Shown here one piece after another: positions 31,201-39,480 of a stretch of DNA of 39,613 bases. Source of the stretch: an uncultured Bacteroidia bacterium (GTDB taxonomy: Bacteria; Bacteroidota; Bacteroidia; Bacteroidales; Prolixibacteraceae); NCBI GenBank assembly GCA_903902325.1, contig CAIUUO010000023.1:1-39613 (forward strand), written 5' to 3'. Numbering within the stretch: position 1 is the first letter of the stretch; the number at the start of each line of letters is the position of its first letter. The notes beneath the pieces are model-generated. The model did not search any database and was not told where the DNA came from. It worked only from the letters and a program-made list of their open reading frames with translations. The position numbers and the translations under genes are program-made.

Positions 31201-32550
31201 ATGGAATTGCAGACGCTGACAGCCATTTCGCCGATCGATGGTCGGTACCGCGATAAAGTGGCTGAACTGGGTGATTATTTTTCTGAATTTGCCCTGATCA
31301 AATACCGCCTTTTTGTTGAAGTTGAATATTTTATAGCCCTGACGGAGATTCCTCTCCCTCAGTTAGAGACACTTTCTGAAGCCAAAAAAGCTGAATTAAG
31401 GAATTTGTACCTATTATTTTCAGTGGAAGATGCCAATCGGATCAAGGAGATTGAAAAGACCACCAACCATGATGTGAAGGCTGTCGAATATTTCATGAAG
31501 GAGAAATTCGAGTTGCTCGAACTCTCTCCATTTAAGGAATTCATTCACTTCGGACTGACCTCCCAGGACATCAACAATACAGCCGTTCCCTGCTCCATTC
31601 AGGATGCCCTTTTGCAGGTTTATTACCCTGCGATGGAATCCCTGGTCGCAAAACTGAATGCCCTTTCGGCTGAATGGAAGGATATACCGATGCTGGCAAA
31701 AACCCATGGACAACCGGCATCTCCCACTCTTTTGGGCAAAGAGATCAGGGTTTTTACAGAAAGACTGGAAATACAGCTTCAGCAGCTAAAAAATATTCCC
31801 TGCTATGCCAAGTTTGGCGGGGCAACCGGTAACCTGAATGCCCATCATGTGGCCTATCCCACGGTCGACTGGGTAGAATTCGCCAATCGTTTTGTGAAAA
31901 ATTCATTGAAGCTCGAACGGTCGCAAACCACCACCCAGATCGCCCATTACGACAACTATGCCGCCATTTTTGATTGCATGAAACGGATTAACACGATCCT
32001 GATTGACCTCGACCGCGACTTCTGGAGCTACATCTCGATGGGCTATTTCAAGCAACAGATCAAAAAGGGAGAGATCGGTTCTTCCGCCATGCCGCACAAG
32101 GTCAATCCAATAGACTTTGAAAATTCGGAAGGCAATCTGGGAGTCGCGAATGCAATTTTCGAACATTTATCGGCGAAACTACCCATTTCGAGGCTTCAGC
32201 GCGACCTGACCGACTCGACGGTTTTGCGAAACGTTGGGGTACCATTTGCGCACACTCTGCTTTCTGTCAAATCTACCATGAAGGGTCTGGGAAAATTGCT
32301 GCTCAACCAGGAGATGATCAATCGCGACCTGGAAGATAACTGGAGTGTCGTAGCCGAAGCCATCCAGACGATTTTACGCCGGGAGGCCTATCCAAATCCC
32401 TACGAAGCATTGAAGGAACTGACAAGGGTCAATCGAAAAATAGATCAAACTGTCTTTCTGGAGTTTATCGATCAATTGGATGTCTCCAACAAAATCAAGG
32501 AGGAGTTGAAAAGAATTACCCCGCAAAATTATACAGGCGTTGTATCCTGA
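31201..32550 (+). CDS. purB: Adenylosuccinate lyase (PurB)
   Basis: PurB removes fumarate from SAICAR and from adenylosuccinate, acting twice in purine synthesis. From the ATG at 31201 the protein has 449 residues and starts MELQTLTAISPIDGRYRDKV, close to E. coli PurB. The catalytic loop GSSAMPHKVNPIDFENSEGN and the His-bearing KTHGQPASPTLLGKE and HFGLTSQDINNTA are present. The longer frame from 31045 would cover the promoter box and is rejected. The ABC transporter gene begins 18 nt after the stop, so the two are probably co-transcribed. Confidence 0.97.
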   Translation: MELQTLTAISPIDGRYRDKVAELGDYFSEFALIKYRLFVEVEYFIALTEIPLPQLETLSEAKKAELRNLYLLFSVEDANRIKEIEKTTNHDVKAVEYFMKEKFELLELSPFKEFIHFGLTSQDINNTAVPCSIQDALLQVYYPAMESLVAKLNALSAEWKDIPMLAKTHGQPASPTLLGKEIRVFTERLEIQLQQLKNIPCYAKFGGATGNLNAHHVAYPTVDWVEFANRFVKNSLKLERSQTTTQIAHYDNYAAIFDCMKRINTILIDLDRDFWSYISMGYFKQQIKKGEIGSSAMPHKVNPIDFENSEGNLGVANAIFEHLSAKLPISRLQRDLTDSTVLRNVGVPFAHTLLSVKSTMKGLGKLLLNQEMINRDLEDNWSVVAEAIQTILRREAYPNPYEALKELTRVNRKIDQTVFLEFIDQLDVSNKIKEELKRITPQNYTGVVS

Positions 32551-32568
32551 ACATCTAAAAAATAAAAA

Positions 32569-34395
32569 GTGAAAGGACTATACCAATTAATGATGAGGTT
32601 CGTTCCTCCCTACAAAGGTTACGTTTTCCTCAATATTCTCTTTAACTTTTTAGGCGCCGTTTTCGGTGCCTTCCAATTTGCTGCCCTGGTCCCGGTTTTA
32701 GGTGTCTTATTTGACACACAGACGCAGAAGATGGTTGTAAAGCCGGCTGAATTCACTTTTTCGCTTGACAGTCTAAAGGACAACTTACTCTATCAAATCA
32801 GTGAAATGATAAAGGTAAGTGGAAAGGAACGGGCACTGATCTATCTTGGAATTTTCATTATTGTGATGGTAATCCTGAAAGTCGGCTTCACCTATTTGGC
32901 TTCTTTTATGATCGTTCCGATGCGAAATGGTATTGTTTGCGATATCCGTAATCAGATCTATAATAAAATATTGTCTTTGCCCCTCGGATTCTTTTCAGAG
33001 GAGCGTAAAGGCGATATCATTGCGCGTACTACCGGAGATGTTCAGGAAGTTGACAATTCCATTTTCAATTCCATTGAGATGATGTTCAAGGATCCTATGA
33101 TCATTTTGATTTCGCTGATTGTAATGATATACATGTCGTGGTCTCTGACGCTCTTTGTCTTTCTCATGCTTCCTGTTGTCGGATACCTGATCGGGAAAGT
33201 TGGAAAGAGTCTTAAAAAGCCATCCATGAGAGGGCAGAACAAAATGGGAGAACTCTTGTCGACCATTGAGGAATCTTTGTCCGGGTTGAGAATTATCAAG
33301 GCATTCAATGCTGAGAAGAAAATGAAAAACGTGTTTGCCCGACAAAACCATGAATATCTTCAAATCATGAACAAACTGATGTGGCGGCGCTATTTGGCTC
33401 ATCCCATGAGTGAATTCCTTGGCACGATAGTCATCGTAGTAGTTCTATGGTATGGTGGGCGCTTGGTACTGAGCCATACAAGTTCCTTATCGGCTGAATC
33501 ATTCATTACCTATCTGGTATTTTTCTACAGCATCATCAATCCTGCCAAATCATTTTCTACTTCAATTTATTCAGTTCAGAAAGGTTTAGCTTCCATGCAA
33601 CGGATCGATATGATCCTGCTGGCAGAAAACAACATTGTGAATAAACCTGATGCCATTTCGGTTAAAGAGTTTAAACATAACATCGAATACCGGAATGTAG
33701 GTTTCAGGTACATCGAGGACGAAGTCTTAAAAAATGTCTCCTTAACTATCGAGAAAGGTAAGACGATCGCACTGGTCGGCCAATCAGGATCCGGAAAATC
33801 GACTTTTGTGGACCTCCTGCCCCGTTTCTGGGACATTCAGTCAGGCAGTATACTTGTGGATGGTATCGATATCCGTGACTATAAAATAGCCGATTTAAGG
33901 GGTTTAATGGGCAATGTGAACCAGGATCCGATCCTGTTCAATGATACTTTTTACAACAACATATCATTTGGCGTCGAAACCGCTACGGAGGAAGAAGTGA
34001 TAGCCGCCGCCAAAGTGGCCAATGCTCATGATTTCATCATCACCTCGCCGGACGGCTATCAGACCAATATCGGCGATAGGGGCGGAAAATTATCGGGCGG
34101 TCAGCGTCAGCGCATCTCCATTGCAAGGGCGGTACTTAAAAACCCGCCGATCCTGATCCTGGATGAGGCAACATCAGCCCTGGATACCGAATCCGAAAAA
34201 CTGGTACAGGAAGCGCTGGAGAACCTGATGGTTAACCGAACCTCCATTGTCATCGCACACAGGTTATCAACCATAAAAAAGGCCGACCTGATCTGCGTTT
34301 TCCATGAAGGGAAAATTGTAGAGCGTGGCACGCATGAAGAGTTATTGGCGGTCAACAGAATTTATAAGAAACTGCATTCCATGCAGAATTTCTAA
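32569..34395 (+). CDS. ABC transporter, fused permease/ATPase (MsbA-like)
   Basis: The 608-residue half-transporter has a six-helix type I exporter domain (about 1-330) and a C-terminal nucleotide-binding domain with Walker A LVGQSGSGKST, Q-loop NQDPILF, signature LSGGQRQRISIARA, Walker B ILILDEATS and the switch IVIAHRLST. It would homodimerise in the inner membrane. MsbA-type proteins move lipid A or other amphiphiles, but substrate cannot be read from sequence. The start is the GTG at 32569, 18 nt after purB. An ATG seven codons later is an alternative. It converges with the HU gene. Confidence 0.93.
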   Translation: MKGLYQLMMRFVPPYKGYVFLNILFNFLGAVFGAFQFAALVPVLGVLFDTQTQKMVVKPAEFTFSLDSLKDNLLYQISEMIKVSGKERALIYLGIFIIVMVILKVGFTYLASFMIVPMRNGIVCDIRNQIYNKILSLPLGFFSEERKGDIIARTTGDVQEVDNSIFNSIEMMFKDPMIILISLIVMIYMSWSLTLFVFLMLPVVGYLIGKVGKSLKKPSMRGQNKMGELLSTIEESLSGLRIIKAFNAEKKMKNVFARQNHEYLQIMNKLMWRRYLAHPMSEFLGTIVIVVVLWYGGRLVLSHTSSLSAESFITYLVFFYSIINPAKSFSTSIYSVQKGLASMQRIDMILLAENNIVNKPDAISVKEFKHNIEYRNVGFRYIEDEVLKNVSLTIEKGKTIALVGQSGSGKSTFVDLLPRFWDIQSGSILVDGIDIRDYKIADLRGLMGNVNQDPILFNDTFYNNISFGVETATEEEVIAAAKVANAHDFIITSPDGYQTNIGDRGGKLSGGQRQRISIARAVLKNPPILILDEATSALDTESEKLVQEALENLMVNRTSIVIAHRLSTIKKADLICVFHEGKIVERGTHEELLAVNRIYKKLHSMQNF

Positions 34396-34400
34396 AAACA

Positions 34401-34426
34401 AAAAAGGGAGCAAATGCTCCCTTTTT
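34401..34426. terminator. Bidirectional terminator between ABC transporter and HU
   Basis: GGGAGC (34406-34411) and GCTCCC (34416-34421) form a stem with an AAAT loop. AAAAA precedes and TTTTT follows, so a poly-T tail is made on either strand. It lies 5 nt after the ABC gene stop and 18 nt from the HU stop. Confidence 0.92.
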
Positions 34427-34444
34427 TAGTTTTGGTGGTCATCG

Positions 34445-34717
34445 TTACTGAACTGCATCTGTGAGTTCGTTACCGGCTTTGAATTTAACGACTTTCTTCC
34501 CAGCGATTTTAATGGTTGCACCAGTTTGAGGGTTACGGCCTGTGCGTGCAGGACGGTCAGAAACTGAGAAAGAACCAAATCCGACAAGTGCCAGACGATC
34601 GCCTTGTTTTAAGGCTTCAGTTGTTGTTTTAACAAAAGCTTCGATTGCTTTTTTAGCATCAGCTTTAGTCACTCCGGCTTCTGCAGCGACGGCGTCAATT
34701 AATTGCGCTTTGTTCAT
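34445..34717 (-). CDS. hup: HU family DNA-binding protein
   Basis: The 90-residue protein is a standard HU: MNKAQLIDAVAAEAGVTKADAKKAIEAF forms the helical dimer base, LVGFGSFSVSDRPARTGRNPQTGATIKIAGKKVVKFKAGNEL the beta arms with the intercalating-proline RNPQTG tip. It bends DNA and compacts the nucleoid. It is monocistronic on the minus strand and ends in the shared terminator. IHF-type features are not present. Confidence 0.96.
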   Translation of the reverse strand: MNKAQLIDAVAAEAGVTKADAKKAIEAFVKTTTEALKQGDRLALVGFGSFSVSDRPARTGRNPQTGATIKIAGKKVVKFKAGNELTDAVQ

Positions 34718-34993
34718 AATAAATAAGGATAATAAATGGTTAATAATTTAGATTTTTTCGGAAAAACTTGCATTTGTTCGATTTAAACCACCAATTTTTT
34801 CAAAAATGCTGTGGATACAATTTTTTCCGAAGGAACCCTCATTTGGCCAGTTTTAAAATAAAAATGATTCAAATGATTTACTTGAGCTAATTTCTACACA
34901 ATTTTCTAAATATCAAAATTTTCATGCACTTTTTATCCTAAACTGCATCATTATTTTTTTTGGGAGATATTTTTGCCGAATGGAAAAAAGGTT
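34718..34993. other. AT-rich region between HU and the tRNA genes
   Basis: No gene is seen. The segment must hold the HU promoter on the minus strand, but no clear TAnnTTTG box is visible there. The right end carries the -33 element of the tRNA promoter. Confidence 0.5.
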
Positions 34994-35001
34994 TACTTTT
35001 G
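34973..35001 (+). promoter_or_regulatory. Promoter of the tRNA-Ser/tRNA-Trp pair
   Basis: TTG (34973-34975) and TACTTTTG (34994-35001) are separated by 18 nt, a close match to the Bacteroidota TTG-N17-23-TAnnTTTG promoter. tRNA-Ser starts 13 nt further on. This is the best two-box promoter in the window. Confidence 0.8.
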
Positions 35002-35014
35002 CAGACGCATTAAA

Positions 35015-35099
35015 GGAGAGATGGCAGAGTGGTCGATTGCGGCGGTCTTGAAAACCGTTGTACCGTGAGGTACCGGGGGTTCGAATCCCTCTCTCTCCG
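35015..35099 (+). tRNA. tRNA-Ser (anticodon UGA)
   Basis: GGAGAGA (35015-35021) and TCTCTCC (35092-35098) form a perfect acceptor stem. The anticodon loop CTTGAAA carries TGA at 35049-35051. A long variable arm (GTACCGTGAGGTAC region) is typical of serine tRNA, and GGGTTCGAATCCC is the T arm. The discriminator is G35099. CCA is not encoded (CAA follows), so it must be added after transcription. Confidence 0.96.
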
Positions 35100-35104
35100 C
35101 AAAT

Positions 35105-35180
35105 ACGGGTGTAGCTCAGTCGGTAGAGCACTGGTCTCCAAAACCAGGTGTCGGGCGTTCGAGTCGCTCCTCCCGTGCCA
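35105..35180 (+). tRNA. tRNA-Trp (anticodon CCA)
   Basis: The cloverleaf begins ACGGGTG and ends CTCCCGT-G-CCA. The anticodon stem CTGGT/ACCAG encloses CTCCAAA with CCA at 35138-35140. CCA is encoded at the 3' end (35178-35180). The acceptor has one T-T mismatch at pair 6-67, and the T stem GGGCG/CGCTC has a G-T pair. It lies 5 nt after tRNA-Ser and shares its promoter. Confidence 0.93.
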
Positions 35181-35270
35181 TTTCCCCCCACACAACACAA
35201 CTAAAATCACTGCAATTCTGACCCTCTCAGGGGTGGATTTGTTGTGCCGTAACGGAACAAATGCAGATGG

Positions 35271-35302
35271 AAAGGATAAAGGCTAAAGGCTAAAGGCTAA
35301 AG
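35271..35302 (+). repeat. AAAGGCT heptamer run
   Basis: One AAAGGAT followed by three exact AAAGGCT heptamers and a partial fourth. GGATAAA heptamers at 5071-5088 are a related form. Confidence 0.8.
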
Positions 35303-35340
35303 TAAGGGCTTTTATTTCAACCTTTTAATGTTTTTGGATC

Positions 35341-35369
35341 TTATATCTCATATCTCATGTCTTATATCT
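35341..35369 (-). repeat. TGAGATA heptamer run, inverted copy
   Basis: TATCTCA, TATCTCA and TGTCTTA heptamers are the reverse complement of the run at 24488-24520, 11 kb away, including a variant at the same place in the series. Confidence 0.75.
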
Positions 35370-35572
35370 ACCCCTCTGTTTCACTCCTCTCTCTTCCCTC
35401 TTCCTTCTTCGCCTTCATCAAAGTCAGCAATTGTCAAATTTTCAGTATCTGCTGGAAAAAGGAGACATTCCTGTGGCATTAATCTGCCATATAGTCAGAC
35501 TGAATCTATTGGCACAACCTTTGATCTTCCTCCGGTATAAAAAGAATAATTTAACTTAAAATAGTATTGAAT

Positions 35573-37621
35573 ATGAAAGGAAAAATCGGGGTTACAAGTG
35601 AAAACCTCTTCCCAATTATCAAGAAATTTCTCTATTCTGATCACGATATCTTTCTTCGTGAGATCGTTTCCAACGCCGTTGATGCCACGCAGAAACTAAA
35701 AACTTTGGCCTCTGCAGGCAAATATAGCGGTGAAATAACCGATTTGAAGGTCCGCATCACGGTAGACAAGGAGCAAAAAACGCTTAAAGTGTCGGACAAT
35801 GGCATCGGAATGACTTCGGATGAGGTCGAAAAGTACATCAACCAGATCGCATTTTCAGGTGCCGATGAGTTCCTCAAAAAGTATAAAAATGATGCAAATG
35901 CCATTATCGGGCATTTCGGTCTTGGTTTCTACTCTTCCTTCATGGTTTCGGAAGAAGTAGAGATAATTTCGAAGTCATACAAGAAAACCGGAAAGGCCGT
36001 CCGTTGGGTTTGTGATGGTTCACCTGAATTCACCATGGAAGATACCGTAAAGGATTCAGTCGGTACTGACATCATCATGCATTTGAATGCCGACTCGCTC
36101 GAATTCCTGGAAGAAAGCCGGATTTCTGAACTCCTGAACAAATATTGCAAATTTCTTCCGGTACCCGTTGTCTTCGGCAAGAAGAAAGAGTGGAAGGATG
36201 GCAAATATGAAGATACTGAAGAGGACAACCAGATCAACGATGTTGCTCCTGCATGGACGAAGAAACCTGTCGACCTGAAGGAAGAAGACTACAACAATTT
36301 CTACCATCAGTTGTACCCCATGGCCGACGATCCGTTGTTCAACATCCACCTGAACGTCGATTATCCTTTTAACCTTACAGGGATTCTCTATTTCCCGAAA
36401 CTCAAGAACAACTTCGAAGTCCAGAAGAACAAGATCCAGCTTTACAGCAACCAGGTTTTTGTGACGGACTCTGTCGAAGGCATTGTTCCTGAGTTTCTGA
36501 CTTTGCTGCACGGCGTTCTGGATTCACCCGATATTCCGCTGAATGTTTCACGCTCCTATTTGCAGAACGATTCAAACGTCAGGAAAATCAGCGCCCACAT
36601 CACCAAAAAGGTTGCCGACAGGCTGCAGGAAATCTTTAGGGACAACCGCAGCGAACTGGAAGAAAAATGGAACGATCTGAAATTGTTTATCGAATACGGA
36701 ATGCTGACGGATGACAAATTCTACGAAAAAGCAATTAAATTCTTCTTCTTCACCAACACGGACAAGAAACTGTTTACCTGGGATGAATACAAGGCCCTGA
36801 TTGAACCCTCCCAGACGGATAAAAACAACAAACTGGTCTATTTATATGCTACCAACCTTGAATCGCAGTTTAGTTTCATTGAGGCAGCAAAGAACAAGGG
36901 TTACGATGTCCTGCTCATGGATGATGTGCTTGCCACTCCCCTGCTGAACCATTTCGAACAGAAATATCCAGAATCTCATTTCGTAAGGGTGGATTCGGAT
37001 GTGATCGAAAAACTGGTTGCCAAGGAAGACCTCGATCAGGCTCATCTTACTTCTGAAGAGAAAAATGAACTGAGTCCGATATTCCAGTCCGTCATTCCAA
37101 AAGACCAGGGACAATTTATCATTGACTTCCAGAATCTGGGAGAAAATGGATTGCCCATGATCATCACCCAGAATGAGTTTATGCGTCGCATGAAGGATAT
37201 GTCCAAAATGCAGTCCGGAATGAGTTTCTACGGTGAGATGCCCGATAGCTACAACCTGGTTGTGAACTTATCCCATCCGCTGGTCAAAAAAGTCCTGGAC
37301 CAGAAAAATTCTGCTCTTGGCAATGAACTTGCCGGAATTCAATCCGAAATTTCAACCTTATCAGAGCAAAAGAAATCGCTGGAAAAACTGAAAGAAGGCA
37401 AGAAAGAGGAGGAAGTTCCGCAGGAGGAGAAGGATTTGCTGGCAGAAACACGCGAGAAAATCACAAAGGCAGAGGCCGGGAAAAGGGAAAAACTCGAGCA
37501 GTTTGGCAGCAACAATCAGCTTGCCGGCGAATTGGTAGACCTGGCGCTTTTGGCCAACAATATGCTGAAAGGCGAAGCTCTCTCCAATTTCGTCAAACGC
37601 AGCATAGAGTTGATAAAATAA
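35573..37621 (+). CDS. htpG: Molecular chaperone HtpG (Hsp90)
   Basis: HtpG is the bacterial Hsp90, an ATP-driven dimeric chaperone. The 682-residue protein shows the GHKL ATPase: LREIVSNAVDATQKL, DNGIGMT, GHFGLGFYSSFMV. The middle domain has the catalytic Arg in NVSRSYLQND, and the C-terminal dimerisation domain ends with NFVKRSIELIK. A charged Lys/Glu-rich stretch (KKSLEKLKEGKKEEEVPQEEK, about 605-625) lies near the C-terminus. I chose the ATG at 35573; a TTG two codons upstream is less likely. It converges with sdaA, and a 98-nt palindrome separates them. Confidence 0.97.
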   Translation: MKGKIGVTSENLFPIIKKFLYSDHDIFLREIVSNAVDATQKLKTLASAGKYSGEITDLKVRITVDKEQKTLKVSDNGIGMTSDEVEKYINQIAFSGADEFLKKYKNDANAIIGHFGLGFYSSFMVSEEVEIISKSYKKTGKAVRWVCDGSPEFTMEDTVKDSVGTDIIMHLNADSLEFLEESRISELLNKYCKFLPVPVVFGKKKEWKDGKYEDTEEDNQINDVAPAWTKKPVDLKEEDYNNFYHQLYPMADDPLFNIHLNVDYPFNLTGILYFPKLKNNFEVQKNKIQLYSNQVFVTDSVEGIVPEFLTLLHGVLDSPDIPLNVSRSYLQNDSNVRKISAHITKKVADRLQEIFRDNRSELEEKWNDLKLFIEYGMLTDDKFYEKAIKFFFFTNTDKKLFTWDEYKALIEPSQTDKNNKLVYLYATNLESQFSFIEAAKNKGYDVLLMDDVLATPLLNHFEQKYPESHFVRVDSDVIEKLVAKEDLDQAHLTSEEKNELSPIFQSVIPKDQGQFIIDFQNLGENGLPMIITQNEFMRRMKDMSKMQSGMSFYGEMPDSYNLVVNLSHPLVKKVLDQKNSALGNELAGIQSEISTLSEQKKSLEKLKEGKKEEEVPQEEKDLLAETREKITKAEAGKREKLEQFGSNNQLAGELVDLALLANNMLKGEALSNFVKRSIELIK

Positions 37622-37624
37622 GGA

Positions 37625-37722
37625 TTTAACCACGAAGGACGCGAAGTTCGCACAAAGGACACAAATGATAATTTTCAATTTGTGTCCTTTGTGTTTTTAC
37701 CTTGGTGTCCTTCGTGGTTAAA
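37625..37722. terminator. Two-tier 98-nt inverted repeat between htpG and sdaA
   Basis: The outer 16-bp arms (37625-37640 and 37707-37722) and inner 16-bp arms (37651-37666 and 37678-37693) are both perfect, with a 10-nt left and 13-nt right internal loop and an 11-nt apical loop. The motif GTCCTTCGTGGTTAA links it to the copies at 22256-22344 and 29584-29632. It lies between convergent genes, as a terminator would, but has no standard T tract. Confidence 0.7.
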
Positions 37723-37746
37723 TATCTTCGTAGTTTCAAAAATTGC

Positions 37747-38946
37747 TCATTTTAACAGGTGAAAATGGGCCAGACCACCTTCCGATGTCTCCTTGTAAAT
37801 GGAAGGCAAATCGTGCCCAGTCTGTGCCATGGTCTGCACGATTTTGTCGAAGCTGATCATGTGACGTCCATCGGATAGCATGGCATAATTGTTATGGTTG
37901 ATGGCCCTTGCAGCGGCAAAAGCATTTCTTTCGATGCATGGCACCTGTACCAGGCCCGCAACGGGATCACAAGTTAGTCCAAGATGATGTTCAAGTCCCA
38001 TTTCTGCGGCATATTCGACCTGGTAAATACTTCCTCCGCTCATTTGGGTAGCGGCTGCAGAGGCCATGGCACAGGCCGTCCCGACTTCACCCTGACAACC
38101 TACATCAGCTCCGGAAATAGAAGCATTTGTCTTCACAATATTGCCTATCAGACCGGCTGTCGCCAGCGCCTTTAGAATCTTTTTGTCAGATATTTTATAG
38201 AATTTGCTTCCGTATTTCATCACGGAAGGTATGACACCGCAGGCCCCGCAGGTTGGTGCCGTAACAATCAGTCCGCCGGCAGCATTTTCCTCCGAAACGG
38301 CCAGGGCAAAAGCGTAGAGCATTCCCCTTTTTTTTAAATCAGGTTCATAGTAACTTGCCTTTTCGTAGTAAGCAGACGCTTTTCTTGGATAATTGAGGAT
38401 TCCCGGCAGGGGACCTTCCGTATCGAGTCCCCGCTTTATGGCATTCTGCATGGTCTTCCACACCTCCTCAAGATAATCCCAGATGTCAGAATCCTCGAAT
38501 TCATCCACATATTCCCATATGTTTTTCCCGTTATCATAGCACCAGCTTAGAATTGTTTCCAGATTTTGTGCCGGGTATATCAATTTTGTTTCGGAGACAG
38601 TCAGATCGTCAATAATGGAACCTCCCCCAACAGAATAGGCAATCCATTTATCAGTAACCCGACCCGAAGCATCCATAGATTCAAATTTCATGGCATTGGG
38701 ATGGCGTGGAAGAAAAACAGCAGGTAACCACTCGAATTCCACGTGATGAGGTTTCAAGGTATTCATAATTGCCTGGTCGGTAAGGTGACCCTTTCCGGTG
38801 GCTGCCAGACTACCGTAAAGTGTTACCCTGAAAGAAACCGCATCACGGTTTTTTTGCAGGAAGGTCTCTGCAGCCTTTTTGGGTCCCATGGTATGACTTG
38901 ATGAGGGTCCATATCCTATTTTGTAGATTTCCCTGATTGATTCCAT
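37747..38946 (-). CDS. sdaA: L-serine ammonia-lyase, iron-sulfur type, single chain
   Basis: The enzyme deaminates L-serine to pyruvate and ammonia with a [4Fe-4S] cluster. The 399-residue chain contains both the beta-type domain (starting ESIREIYKIGYGPSSSHTMGP) and the alpha-type domain, as in SdaA. Cluster-relevant cysteines occur in APTCGACGVIPS, DVGCQGEVGTACAMASAA and LGLTCDPVAGLVQVPCIERN. It is cytoplasmic and oxygen sensitive. I chose the ATG at 38946; a TTG at 38973 would add nine residues without family support. It is divergent from the GroES-like gene with 149 nt between. Confidence 0.95.
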   Translation of the reverse strand: MESIREIYKIGYGPSSSHTMGPKKAAETFLQKNRDAVSFRVTLYGSLAATGKGHLTDQAIMNTLKPHHVEFEWLPAVFLPRHPNAMKFESMDASGRVTDKWIAYSVGGGSIIDDLTVSETKLIYPAQNLETILSWCYDNGKNIWEYVDEFEDSDIWDYLEEVWKTMQNAIKRGLDTEGPLPGILNYPRKASAYYEKASYYEPDLKKRGMLYAFALAVSEENAAGGLIVTAPTCGACGVIPSVMKYGSKFYKISDKKILKALATAGLIGNIVKTNASISGADVGCQGEVGTACAMASAAATQMSGGSIYQVEYAAEMGLEHHLGLTCDPVAGLVQVPCIERNAFAAARAINHNNYAMLSDGRHMISFDKIVQTMAQTGHDLPSIYKETSEGGLAHFHLLK

Positions 38947-39095
38947 CTTTTGAATAAAATAAAGTTTGGTCAATTTGCGACCATGTAAAGATAATAATTT
39001 GCCTTATCGACATTTTGTCATACAGATTATTCTCCTTAAAATCGTTTATTTAGTAATAAAATGGGATATTTGTAGTAGTCAATAATGAAAGTTGC
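38947..39095. promoter_or_regulatory. Divergent control region of sdaA and the GroES-like gene
   Basis: The 149-nt gap includes TGACAAAATGTC on the minus strand (39009-39020), like the motif before grpE, and GATATTTG (39065-39072), one mismatch from a -7 box, 24 nt before the GroES-like ATG. No other element stands out. Confidence 0.35.
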
Positions 39096-39479
39096 ATGGC
39101 ATTAAATCTATCTGAAAAAGATCTCAGCAAAATCATTCTGGTTGGAGACAAGGTACTGATCAAACCCAAAAATCCTAACCATCAGACTACCTCAGGGCTC
39201 TATTTGCCACCATCGGCAGTTGAGAAGGAGAATGTACAATCGGGATACGTGATAAAAACCGGTCCGGGCTTTGCTATTCCTTCCCTGACAGATGACAACG
39301 AACCCTGGAAAGAGGTAAAGGAAGAGGTAAAATATGTATCACTTCAGGCACAGGAAGGTGATCTGGCTGTCTATTTGAATAAAACAGGCGTAGAAATTGA
39401 GTTCAAAAAGGAAAAATACCTGATTCTGCCTCACTCAGCGATTCTGATGCTGGTAAGGGAAGAGGGAATATTTGAATAA
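39096..39479 (+). CDS. GroES-like co-chaperone family protein
   Basis: The 127-residue protein is a chaperonin-10 fold: VGDKVLIKPKNPNHQTTSGLYLPPSAVEKENVQSGYVIKTGPG resembles the GroES start. The C-terminal half EGDLAVYLNKTGVEIEFKKEKYLILPHSAILMLV matches the closing beta strands. It is longer than GroES (about 97 residues) because the segment after KTGPG carries an acidic insert (LTDDNEPWKEVKEEVKYVS). It lacks an adjacent groEL, so it is more likely a Bacteroidota GroES paralogue of unknown role than the main GroES. A terminator follows directly. Confidence 0.85.
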   Translation: MALNLSEKDLSKIILVGDKVLIKPKNPNHQTTSGLYLPPSAVEKENVQSGYVIKTGPGFAIPSLTDDNEPWKEVKEEVKYVSLQAQEGDLAVYLNKTGVEIEFKKEKYLILPHSAILMLVREEGIFE

Positions 39480-39480
39480 A

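Larger units (their letters stand above)
35181..35572. other. Repeat-rich region between tRNA genes and htpG
   Basis: No gene is supported. The stretch contains the AAAGGCT and TGAGATA heptamer runs and C/T-rich sequence (35370-35420). CCCT-CTC-AGGG (35222-35232) is a small palindrome after the tRNAs, but no T tract follows. Confidence 0.55.

Noticed and set aside
35510-35526. Sigma-54 promoter for htpG (TGGCACAACCTTTGAT)
   Set aside because: The -24 part is good, but the essential GC at -12 is replaced by GA, so I do not call it.
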